Shown one piece after another: positions 56,201 through 64,000 of a stretch of 64,000 nt of DNA; positions within the stretch are counted from its first letter, which is position 1, and each line of letters begins with the position of its first letter. The notes under the pieces were generated by a model that had not been told where the DNA came from, did not search any database, and saw only the letters and a program-made list of their open reading frames with translations. This DNA comes from Allolobophora icterica (lineage: Eukaryota > Annelida > Clitellata > Crassiclitellata > Lumbricidae). Position numbers and translations under genes: made by a program. The stretch spans positions 13,103,096-13,167,095 of the forward strand of contig OY744615.1 of the NCBI GenBank assembly GCA_963556255.1, read 5' to 3'.

Positions 56201-57007
56201 TGTCCAGAATTTATTTTTATTTCTTTTATGATCTGTTCTATTCTGATTTTGTCCAGAATGCATATTCCTGTATAGATGGGTATTCATTGATGTAGACAAA
56301 GTGGATACAAAGATTATCAAATACGACTATTTTACTCATTAATCTTAGCCAGTGCTTCTTAGATAGTTAGATCTGTTGACATTGTTTTGAATACATAATG
56401 TAATTATAAATTGCAAATCTTATGACTGGTGTTTTTGACGATGTCTGTACTCTGTGTTATGTGATATATTCCTATCAAGCATTCAAAGCGATGATAAACG
56501 CTACGATATAACATCTGTTTAGCGTTCTGTGTATTTTGCCAAAGTTAATTTAGCTAGCTTATGATCAATTAATTACTTTCTGCTCCAGTGACGCTACCGC
56601 ATGATCAGATCAAACAGGAAAAAGCAATAAAAAATTAGAGAATTTAAATTTCTTTCTCCCTAAAAACAACGACTTTATTTTGTTTGATTGAGTTGCCTGT
56701 TCTCCCGTCTCTTGCAGTTCTTCCTGGCCCGTTGATGTATGGAAAGGTCTTCGATTCGTCGTGTATTCTGAAGCGGACGACATCTTGCACGGACAGTAAG
56801 GGATCTTGCCTGCTTTATGACCGCCATTCGTTGCGACTGAACTTGCACGGATTAGCGATTGGACTGAAATTCATCTCAACAATCCTCTATTGCGTAACCT
56901 ACTTCATAGCCAGGCACAAACTATCTCTACTGAAGGCTCAACAAAAGATGCGCCAAACTGAACTGAAGACAACTGGGGAAAAGGAAACAGAAACGTCTAT
57001 GCTGTGA
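44927..57007 (+). CDS. SLCO: OATP/SLCO-family organic anion transporter, copy C (complete)
   Basis: Nine exons: 44927-45665, 49195-49281, 52233-52763, 53426-53587, 54208-54409, 55072-55234, 55708-55895, 56131-56195 and 56718-57007. They total 2427 nt and 808 residues, with the same phases as copy B. N-terminal CGWGRFRPAIL and TM1-4 are in exon 1, TM5 in exon 2, the signature WIGAWWMGFL and TM6 in exon 3. Exon 3 continues into a Lys/Glu-rich loop 4 residues longer than in B. A Kazal-like loop spans exons 6-7, and the last TM and an ETSML end are in exon 9. As in B, the D-x-R before the signature Trp is H-P-Q. Introns are far shorter than in B (intron 1: 3.5 kb). The protein is very similar to B, so the two should be recent duplicates with the same membrane transport role; substrates cannot be read from sequence. 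Confidence 0.9.
45937..46300 (+). other. Intron-1 segment inverted relative to copy B, with inverted ends
   Basis: GTGAGTAATATAACA at the left and TGTTATATTACTCA at the right bracket a block whose body matches 10366-10500 of copy B in reverse. Copy B keeps only the left bracket (GTGAGCAATATAA near 10290). Confidence 0.6.
46870..47050 (+). repeat. Degenerate ~36-bp minisatellite in copy C intron 1
   Basis: Units like ACTAGAAGCTGGA-n-ATCG-TGAA-ATATAGCTC repeat about five times. Related to the array at 59285-59515. Confidence 0.75.
47205..48430 (+). repeat. Local duplication in copy C intron 1 around a MITE
   Basis: Sequence from GACATTGAGATCACCTTTCA at about 47240 through 47640 repeats from 47991 to about 48430 with moderate divergence. 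Copy B has only one copy (from about 27120). Confidence 0.75.
47698..47986 (+). mobile_element. hAT-like MITE, family CAGAGG, copy 2
   Basis: 289 bp, starts CAGAGGCGCCCGCAG and ends CTGCGGGCGCCCCTT. Flanks TCTAGACA and TCGGGACA match at 6 of 8. The body matches 8557-8849. Confidence 0.65.
49195..49281 (+). CDS. SLCO: Copy C exon 2: TM5
   Basis: 87 nt, acceptor GGTTGTAG, donor GTCAGG. It encodes GLLFTVRMLSPIAAYGMGSY and a short tail. Confidence 0.88.
49588..49622 (+). repeat. Solo LINE/SINE-type 3' tail
   Basis: AGCGCTTCTGTGAGGACTTG followed by AGGCGCTATATAAATTTC. Confidence 0.5.
49735..49862 (+). repeat. GGAT-type microsatellite
   Basis: Imperfect GGATGGAT and GGATGAAC units over about 130 bp in copy C intron 2. 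Confidence 0.85.
50484..50540 (+). repeat. Solo LINE/SINE-type 3' tail with (TGAA)n end
   Basis: AGCGCCTCTGAGTAG ... GGGACGCTATATAAATTT, then (TGAA)n, closely matching the tail of the LINE end at 41363-41600. Confidence 0.65.
50837..51372 (-). other. Unassigned segment of copy C intron 2 with broken minus-strand frames
   Basis: Minus-strand frames (for example IYKSDISMWYLMGS and GKTLVMITTPHKKNLLE) look more protein-like than the surroundings but are interrupted, and I do not recognise them. Copy B intron 2 has no equivalent. Possibly a decayed transposable element. Confidence 0.25.
52233..52763 (+). CDS. SLCO: Copy C exon 3: family signature, TM6 and charged loop
   Basis: 531 nt, acceptor GGTGTTACAG, donor GTAATTC. 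E-TDLTPKHPQW then IGAWWMGFL, then a Lys/Glu-rich loop ending PSIDCK. Confidence 0.88.
53167..53262 (+). repeat. (ATT)n microsatellite in copy C intron 3
   Basis: About 95 bp; sits at the position paralogous to the ATT repeats in copy B intron 3. Confidence 0.95.
53426..53587 (+). CDS. SLCO: Copy C exon 4: TM7
   Basis: 162 nt, acceptor GAAAAG before AGTTT, donor GTAGGAC. It encodes FPKAMIRLVTNPIYVV and MPKYFEVHF. Confidence 0.88.
53837..54126 (+). mobile_element. 290-bp hAT-like MITE in copy C intron 4
   Basis: Starts CATGGGCGGAGTTT and ends AAACTCCGCCCATG (perfect over 14 bp). It is flanked by exact ACTTCACG at 53829-53836 and 54127-54134. Copy B has the empty site near 31735. Confidence 0.9.
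54208..54409 (+). CDS. SLCO: Copy C exon 5: TM8-9
   Basis: 202 nt, acceptor CCTATAG, donor GTGTGTA. It encodes MIPAICGAGSASVGGILAGK and a hydrophobic stretch ending SCPNIPY. Confidence 0.9.
55072..55234 (+). CDS. SLCO: Copy C exon 6: Kazal-like loop
   Basis: 163 nt, acceptor CTGTTCAG, donor GTAGGTA. MNCGCSSDVFDPVCGSDG and CHAGC are present. Confidence 0.9.
55708..55895 (+). CDS. SLCO: Copy C exon 7: end of Kazal loop and TM10-11
   Basis: 188 nt, acceptor AATGGCAG, donor GTAAATT. It encodes SGECQC, FCEAGC and a TM nearly identical to copy B. Confidence 0.9.
56131..56195 (+). CDS. SLCO: Copy C exon 8: short linker exon
   Basis: 65 nt, acceptor GTCCTTTAG, donor GTAAGTG. It encodes RCIRKEDKSYALGLQ. 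Confidence 0.85.
56718..57007 (+). CDS. SLCO: Copy C exon 9: TM12 and C-terminus
   Basis: 290 nt, acceptor CTCTTGCAG, TGA at 57005-57007. LPGPLMYGKVFDSSC, final TM STILYCVTYFIA, tail ending ETETSML. Confidence 0.9.
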
Positions 57008-57815
57008 TTTATGATAGCAAGAGTTAAGATGATTAAGACAGCTTGTCACAAATCATAATCTTCTCTAATCTGCCCAAGTGGCCAATAACAGTTCACTAGA
57101 TGCTAGAAATGGTCAAACTTTCCATCGTAGCCTGATGTTAACTGTTAGGCCTGTTAGAGGCTTCTAGAATGTACGACTAACGCTTTCTGTCGAACACTCT
57201 AACTCCTACTCGTAATAACAACGACTACTGAGTTAGTTGTTACTACAGCGTTACGAGTATAGGGCCTACCGTGTGTTTACACGTGCCCGATTCGTACCCA
57301 CGGATCGGGTACGGCTCCTTTATTCATTTAACGTGTCGGTTCAGGAAACGGGTAGGCACCTATTAATAGATGTTCAAGTTACATTCACAAAGTGGCTTGT
57401 TTACATTAGCACAGTCGCAAAGCTTTTACATACCGTTGATCTGGTTTCCAGTCCGACAAAAAGAGTGTCAGAGGTCGTTGACCCCGAGGTCCCCTGATTT
57501 ACGGGACACGCGTGGAAGGCCTGTTTTTCTTACAACGTGTTGATGCAGTACAAACTAGATATAGTTCAAAGTCTGCCATCCTTTTACCAGTGCGAAATGT
57601 TTAAGCTCTTCAATTAGCCGAATTTTGTTCCAAACAGCTGTGTCATGCTTGGCTGGAATTATCGAATGACATCTACCAGATGTCAATTCTCAACTTCTGA
57701 AGATCTTGCATAGCATCGGCTAAATTGGGCGTCGGTGGGACAGACCATGCAGGCTAGAGATATAAGATGATTAATGGCAGGACTGGCGTAGTCATATCCA
57801 ATTATCCATGGACTC

Positions 57816-58012
57816 CAGGGCTGTAGTCGAGGATATAGAGCGTGTACTCAACTCTAGAGACCGTATACTCACCTAAAAATTTATATTTATTTATATTAAA
57901 ATACGGTAGCGTATACTCACAAAATACTGTAGCGCGTATACTCACCTCTAATTTGTTTTGGAAAACTAACCTGTAGCGTGTGCTCACCTCTAATTTTACC
58001 ACTACAGCCCTG
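57816..58012 (+). mobile_element. hAT-like MITE, family CAGGGCTGTAGT, copy 1
   Basis: 197 bp, starts CAGGGCTGTAGTCGAGG and ends ACCACTACAGCCCTG. It is flanked by exact ATGGACTC at 57808-57815 and 58013-58020. The interior repeats TATACTCAC and CTCACCTCTAATTT. Confidence 0.9.
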
Positions 58013-59284
58013 ATGGACTCCTATATAATTAACTTCTATACAGGAGTTCATATCGTAGCCAGCAGAGTATTAAGTTGGTTGCTTACTAAAAGTGTAGCTG
58101 ATACCGTGATACGTCACGTCCACAACTTGCTCCAATCGGCCTGGAAATGTTTAATTTTGGACGATGATATTACTTGTCCTAAGTTTTCTTACATCAGATT
58201 ATGGAGGATGACAAGGCTACGTCAGGTGGAAGTAAAACAAATGCATTCTGCTTTTCTTCTGTCCAGTACAAGCTTCCTCGCTTTTCTTTCCAGTAACATC
58301 AGCTAAAGGCTTCCTAACTTTCTCATAGTCCTGTATAAATTGTCCATAGTAAGCTAATTATCCCAGCAAACGCCTTAATTGTTTTTGTTGTCGGCCATGG
58401 GTATGTCTGCCATGCTACAAAATGGGCGACCATTGAGAAGGAATATTGTTTTCATGTTTACAAGTTCAGAAATGATGTTCAGCATAATTTGCAAACTTAA
58501 ACAGGAATAAGAGGTAATGTCAGGTGTACTTTTAACTTCGGCGGGCATTCACCGTGTTTCAGAGTAGGTGGGATTGGTGCTCTCTTGGGGATTATGTAAA
58601 TTTTGTTTACCTATGGCGAGAGCGGTGTGGAAATAAGACTTTATAATGACAGGCCAGTTAAATTTAAACAAATGTAAGTGAAGCCAACGGTGATTGTACT
58701 CGAATGTGGCCTCATTAAAACATTAAACAAGCTACTTATGCATTTATCAGTAGCTTGTTTAACGTTCTAATGAGGCCAGTCGTAATGTAGTCGTGTTTGG
58801 TGGCGAAATACAAAACTAAAAACCGGCTTTCAACGCAGCTGGTCACGTGATGACGGATCTTTGTACAACACTCGATCCAGAAACCGTAGTTGAATTCTTA
58901 TCACAGACAGTCCAAGTAAAGGCGTCACAGTAACAAGTTGTTAGAACTTCAGACTATTGAGTTTTTAACTTTTTAATTACATTGTGGACGTTTAAGATTA
59001 AGAGCGCATGAAAGAAATAGAGCGCCATACCTCCAACTACAGTGACGACGTGTGAATATTAATAAAAAAGAAAATTTCTGATCTTCAAAATCGACTAGGC
59101 CCTACATATTTGTCTCATAGGCCTGCATCTAAAAACACTTACTGTGGTTTATTACCCAATTCTACAAAACAACGCTATGCATGACATAATAAACGGTAGC
59201 CTACTTGTTTTTTAATTAACCGCAAAGACGATCGGCGTAATTGCAGTAACGGGGTCGATTGGTATCGGGCAAAATATTATATTA

Positions 59285-59515
59285 AACTAGAAGCGGGATG
59301 AACGATTAAAATATAAATTAAACTAGGAGCGGGATCAACGATGAAAATATAACTAAAACTAGGAGCGGGATCAACGATTAAAATATAAAACTAGGAGCGG
59401 GATCAGCGATTAGAATATAAGTAAAACTGGAAGCTGGATGAACGATTAAAATATAACTAAAACTAGGAGCTAGGAGCGGGATCAACGATTAAAATATAAG
59501 TAAAACTATGCCTGC
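59285..59515 (+). repeat. ~36-bp minisatellite downstream of copy C
   Basis: Six units of AACTAGGAGCGGGATCAACG plus ATTAAAATATAA. More homogeneous than the related array at 46870-47050. Confidence 0.85.
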
Positions 59516-59769
59516 CCGGTCTATGTAAGTTCTTTGCGGTGAATTAAAAAACAAGTACCTAATAAACAACTGCAGTGCACAGTCCAGAGTGCAGACCTGC
59601 ATGGTTTTCTAAAATTTACTTAGGCGTACAATGACCTGACCGGGCTACAAAGTACGATTACAAGTTTCTAGTGCTCTGGGTGACAGTATATAGGCCACGG
59701 ATATAAACAGTACAATGCCCTTGAGACAGAACAACAGTTGCAGGTACCAGGTTTCATAAGTTAACTGAT

Positions 59770-60062
59770 TACTATCACTACTTATATTACTACTACTACA
59801 ATTACCTGCTACGACTACTACTACTATTGCCACTACTACTACTATCATCACCAGCCTATTTATTATTATTACTACATGCTGATTTGCTAGACAAGTGGTC
59901 TCGTAGGGACTGGGACTATGGAAAAGCGGGCTAATCACGTGGCGGGTACCGTACAGGTTCGGGTATACCCGCGGTTACGGTTCGGGTCGGATGGTAATAA
60001 GTACTGGACGGTTACGGTGACGGTCCTGTGTTACGGGTACGAGTCTGGTATAAAAAATCCTA
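59770..60062 (+). repeat. Vestigial start of a fourth tandem unit
   Basis: ACTACT/ATT triplets, then GGGACTGGGACTATGG, GGGTACGG-type repeats and CCTGTGTTACGG match 43830-44065 upstream of copy C. Homology stops near 60062, where a CATGGGCGCCCGCACG end resembling a MITE terminus begins. No exon 1 follows. Confidence 0.6.
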
Positions 60063-61424
60063 TACCTGCAGCATGGGCGCCCGCACGTTGGGGCAAGGGG
60101 GGCACTTGCCCCCCCCTGGATTTTGAATCAAAATATGTAAAATTAAGAATATTATTAATTTTAAATAAATAAATATAGTTATTCTGACATTTTGTGTGCT
60201 TGCTTGGTGACTTATACAAAGGTGCTCTTGTTCATTGAAGTAAAGACATCGGATCATAAGTTAAACAACATTACATTGATTAATTACAGCGTGTAGTAAC
60301 GGCCGGTTTACCACGGCCTTCTAGACGGCTCTATTTAGAAGGCCGTGGTTTGACACTGCTGACCCGAGAAACCGGGGCATAAAGGCTGACCATATAGCGG
60401 GGAAAGCCAACTCGACATCTTGTCCTAATATCAGGGGTTCTTAGGTTACGGGGAGTGACTGAGAGCATAAGGGTATCCGTGTTTAAGCTGTTGGGAAGGA
60501 GAATATATGCACATGTGTAGGCATGTATATATGGTACATCAATGACATACACATTTGGGGTTGAAATCCAGTTGGATATTTTGACACTTCAACAGACTTG
60601 GCATTAATATGCTGATAAGATAGGACAAGTGGGGAGGGAGACAGTGTGGTGGCTCCTTTCTTTGTTCTCCGTTCTTTACAAGTGACTACACTGGGCCAAT
60701 TACAACGTGAACACAGAACAATGGCACTTAGCGTGCCTGTAGTGACGTGCTATTAGAAAGACAGTTGAATGTAGGCGATACCATACCGTTGACTTGTTAC
60801 ATTTACTGTAAAAGTATTCTGTAACAGCGAAAGTCATTAATCTTTGCTGGAAGTCTCAACACCCGAACACTGGAGGGTTCATAGACATAATTTGTGGGCA
60901 CCATGCTTTGTGATGTTACCAGTACATTTAGGCTACCGGCAACAGCAACGTTTTTAATGGTGAGTTACAATTTTGAATAATGCACATCCTCTATTCACCA
61001 CTGAAATTCAGTTTAAAAAAACTCGAGTAAATTTTGTTTAGATTTATTCTTAGGTTTCATAGCTCTTTGTTTGTTTGACGAATTTGTGTCAGAAATTCAC
61101 AGAAAGAATTCAAATTTCCCGACAATTGCTTAAATTAATATCGGTCGAATGTCAAGAACTTAATTGCAATGGCCGAGATCAAAATACAGCCTAATTGGAA
61201 ATGGATAAATCTACTGTCTGTGCAAATGTTGAGTAAGACAGAGGCCTATCTAAATGAATTGATTTTTGAAACGAGCCTACACTCACGTATACAGTTCTAA
61301 CCTCTTCATGGTTGCAGTTATATATATTGAACCAAGTACGGACTATGTGAGACCTATAGGTTGTGTGTGACAAGTACATGTAATTGTCATTGTAAGTGCT
61401 CATCTATACATTCGGGGGGCGGGG

Positions 61425-61700
61425 GAGGTCCATAGAGTAGTGGTAACATCACTGGCGTGAAGAGCAGTAGGTAGCGGGATCGCCTCCCGCAACCCTCCAA
61501 AGGTCCACTCAGCCTATCATTCGCGAGATGGCGGGTTGTTAAAATGAGATGTAGGACGTGACGGGCGCCTTGTATGGCTGCCGTATACAGTTAAATTCGA
61601 CTCCTGTAATAACTTGTGATCATCCGTTCATACTGATTTGTTATCATACTGCGTAATTGTCAGTTTGAAATATTAAACGAAGATTATTATTATTATTTTT
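61425..61700 (+). mobile_element. Possible tRNA-derived SINE
   Basis: TAGAGTAGTGGTAAC resembles an A box and GCGGGATCGCCTCCCGC a B-box region about 45 bp later. It ends in GAAGATTATTATTATTATT, a simple-repeat tail. It is not the same family as 21838-22068. Confidence 0.45.
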
Positions 61701-61784
61701 TTTTTCAAGAAAACTCATTACAAGTGCTCCCAAACAAGACCACAATTAAATAGATTGGTCTTCAACCGCTTATGAAATATCCCA

Positions 61785-61925
61785 GCTAACACACCCACAC
61801 GGGACCCAGACGGGTCCCATACGGGTTGCCATACGGGACCCGTACGGGATACCCGGCGGGATCCCGCCGGTTTTTGTCCGCGGTTTCCGTACGGGACCCA
61901 TACGGGATATCCCGCCGGGCATCCC
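61785..61925 (+). repeat. ACGGG/CCCGT palindrome-rich repeat
   Basis: Multiple CATACGGGACCCGTACGGGA-type blocks that are self-complementary, ending in CCCAGTTCATT repeated twice. Confidence 0.7.
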
Positions 61926-62004
61926 AGTTCATTCCCAGTTCATTCCCAGATGACTAAAAAGTGATACCCAGTTTAGCACAGTTAATGGGCGGCGATCCCG
62001 GGGT

Positions 62005-62315
62005 CGAGGGGGACAAGACCCCTTTTAACAGTGGGGAGGACACACCATACATCTGCCCCCCCCCCAATTTTGAAGCAACACCAAAAAAGTCAACCCAGTT
62101 TCTTATTCTCTTTTTGAGCAGATCAGTTCAAAACTCTTTTTGACCAGATCAGTTCAAAAGGGACAAGACCCCCTTGAACAGTAGGGGCACACACCATACA
62201 TCTGCCCCCCACCCCCAAATTTTTAGGAAACAGCAAAAAAGTCACCCCAGTTTTTTTATACCTCTTTTGAGCAGATCAGTTCAAAACTCTTTTTTGACCT
62301 GATCAGTTCAAAAAC
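62005..62315 (+). repeat. Two tandem ~150-bp direct repeats
   Basis: GGGACAAGACCCC ... CACACCATACATCTGCCCCC ... GAGCAGATCAGTTCAAAAC occurs at about 62010-62158 and again at 62159-62314 with small differences. Confidence 0.85.
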
Positions 62316-62457
62316 GTCGCCCCCCACCTGTCAAACAAGAACTCTGCCAGTGGCACAGTTTACAGTATAGTATGCAAACTGTACTGTAAACTGTGCTATA
62401 TAGTTAAAGCAATAAATAATCAACAAAAGCGTTAAATGACACATCAATTTAATAAAG

Positions 62458-62711
62458 TCAATTTAATAAAGTAAAGTAATCATGCAGTCGATCTGCTCTG
62501 TAATTTAATTTAACAATAATGTCATCAGCAGTATTGGTGAACTCCTGATCAACACTGATCGACTCTGACTCGGTCTCTTTGAATGGCGCCGATTTCAATA
62601 GTTGGCGGCCTCCAGTGCCATGATCCCTAGCATTACCAAACCAAATGGCCAACTCGTCTTCAACCATTTTCCTCGTGCTGTCCTTGGTAGCAATATTATG
62701 TTTTACCGAAC
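62458..62711 (-). CDS. Possible terminal exon of an unrecognised minus-strand gene
   Basis: On the minus strand, acceptor TTGAAATTTCAG is followed by an open frame of 84 codons to a TGA (RKMVEDELAIWFGNARDHG in the middle, then an acidic Ser/Glu stretch and ADRLHDYFTLLN). Composition looks more protein-like than nearby frames. I do not recognise the family; it could be a transposable-element remnant. Upstream exons would lie to the right and were not found before 64000. Confidence 0.3.
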
Positions 62712-63742
62712 CTGAAATTTCAAACATGCAACATTTAGATTAAAAATAACAAGTTACAAAGAACAAGAATTAAGAATTTGATGTGCTCTGATTTGTATTG
62801 TAAAATGGTATTATTCCAATAACTCTTTCTGTTGTTAAATGACAATATTTAGAGACACTGCCTGCACAATGTTGACTAATGTAACATAATAAAACAAAAT
62901 GTAATCATTACACCCGTCAATCACACAGGCTGTTACCAAGCTACTAAGAACTAGTGAATGCAAAGCTTAAGAGTGAATCATTCATATAAAAGTAACTAAG
63001 AAACCATTTCATTCTACAGAATCATGGCCTTTTTAATATGTTTGTTCAACACGTACTCCCGTTTAAAATATTCTAATTGCACCTTGTTTTCGATCAGTTC
63101 ATTAAGGATTGCAGAGATATTATAACTACATCACAAAGACAATTAAATGGTTGTGTACTTTAAAATTTCTCAGACTAGTCTTCAACGTTGTCGACTCTTG
63201 TTGCATGAAGCCCTGCAATATCGTCATTCTCATCTTCACAGAGTGCAGTACTTATTGATCTCGACAACTATCCAGTTTTGATGGTCACGGCAGCTGCAAT
63301 GTTTAATTCAACAGCAATTACGCTAGTTTTCAAGTTTATTGTAAACGTTCAACACTGTATAAGCTAAATTTAAAGGATACTATGTTCAAATGAAACTTTA
63401 AGCTAAATTTATAGGAAGTTTAAGCTAAACGTTCAAGTATAATCTATGAAACTTTAAGCTACATTTATTGGATAAATGTTCAAAATGTTTAAATGAAACT
63501 TTAATGCGACTTAACTGAGAGATGTCAACATCTAACACGGATAAACTTGAAAACTAGCGTCATTGCTGCTGAATATTTGTCGATGTGCTTTCATTTAAAT
63601 AGCCTTATTGGTGTCTGGGCGCTAACTAGTGTTAAGGTGCGACCTCTTGTCACACAGTAATACATAGCCCCTTGAAGTTGGGTCAGACCATAACATTAGG
63701 ACCCTCATAGCGCAAGTTTACCGTACAGTCCATAACCCTAAC

Positions 63743-63963
63743 CAGGGCTGTAGTCGAGGGTATACGCGGGTATACACTATACAGTATGTACTCACCTCTA
63801 GAGACCGTATAGGCCTACTCACCTCCCAAATAGTTATATTTATTTATATTAAAATACTGTAGCGTATACTCACAAAATACTGTAGCGTAGACTCACCTCT
63901 AATTTGTTTCGGAAAACTAACCCGTAGCGTGTACTCACCTCTAATTTTACCACTACAGCCCTG
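63743..63963 (+). mobile_element. hAT-like MITE, family CAGGGCTGTAGT, copy 2
   Basis: 221 bp with the same ends as 57816-58012. It is flanked by exact ACCCTAAC at 63735-63742 and 63964-63971. It has an extra ~24 bp of GTATAC repeats near the left end. Confidence 0.9.
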
Positions 63964-64000
63964 ACCCTAACCCACTGCAATCTCCGTTTCGTCTATCCCG

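Larger units (their letters stand above)
57008..64000. other. Region downstream of copy C without a supported host gene
   Basis: It contains two MITEs of one family, a minisatellite, a remnant of the tandem unit's upstream block, a SINE-like element, tandem repeats and one possible minus-strand exon. Stretches 58020-59280 and 62720-63740 show nothing I can assign. Confidence 0.6.

Noticed and set aside
57237..57497. 86-codon frame downstream of copy C
   Set aside because: No splice context, no recognised motif and no counterpart downstream of A or B.

Overview
This window comes from an animal nuclear genome. It has spliced genes with GT-AG introns, abundant non-LTR retrotransposon debris, tRNA-derived SINEs, hAT-type MITEs, long microsatellites and one LTR retrotransposon. 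The gene content and repeat style fit a marine invertebrate. A deuterostome such as an echinoderm or hemichordate is plausible, mainly because the giant foldback element resembles the TU elements described from sea urchins, but I cannot name the taxon.

The host genes are a tandem array of organic anion transporting polypeptide (OATP/SLCO) genes, all on the + strand. Copy A is cut by the window edge; only its last four exons are present (1-5938). Copy B is complete (9271-39222, 9 exons, 806 residues deduced). Copy C is complete (44927-57007, 9 exons, 808 residues deduced). Exon lengths and intron phases are the same in all copies except in the low-complexity loop exon (exon 3) and the C-terminal exon. 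Each protein has 12 predicted membrane segments, the GAWW-x-GFL signature of the family and a Kazal-like cysteine-rich extracellular loop. Copies B and C also carry an unusual Lys/Glu-rich loop of more than 100 residues between TM6 and TM7. B and C share a conserved TATA-containing upstream block. Downstream of C, the upstream block of the tandem unit appears once more without a gene, apparently a vestigial fourth unit.

Most other features are mobile DNA, and the paralogous introns serve as empty sites for dating and delimiting insertions. Intron 1 of B is 18.6 kb against 3.5 kb in C. Almost all of the difference is two insertions. The first is a 10,066-bp foldback element (10955-21020) with nearly identical ~5-kb inverted arms, flanked by the 8-bp direct repeat TGTCGTCA. 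The second is a 4,594-bp Ty3/Gypsy retrotransposon (22338-26931) with 129-bp LTRs, a 5-bp target duplication (AATCG) and one intact 1366-codon gag-pol frame whose reverse transcriptase box reads RMDD instead of YxDD. Eight short hAT-like MITEs could be delimited by terminal inverted repeats and 8-bp target duplications, several of them confirmed by an empty site in a paralog. CR1/L2-like LINE fragments and a tRNA-derived SINE share a 3' stem-loop tail whose paired bases covary.

The region from 57008 to 64000 holds no host gene I can support beyond one possible minus-strand exon near 62.6 kb. All exon joins come from reading splice sites by eye and comparing the three paralogs; no transcript evidence was available.
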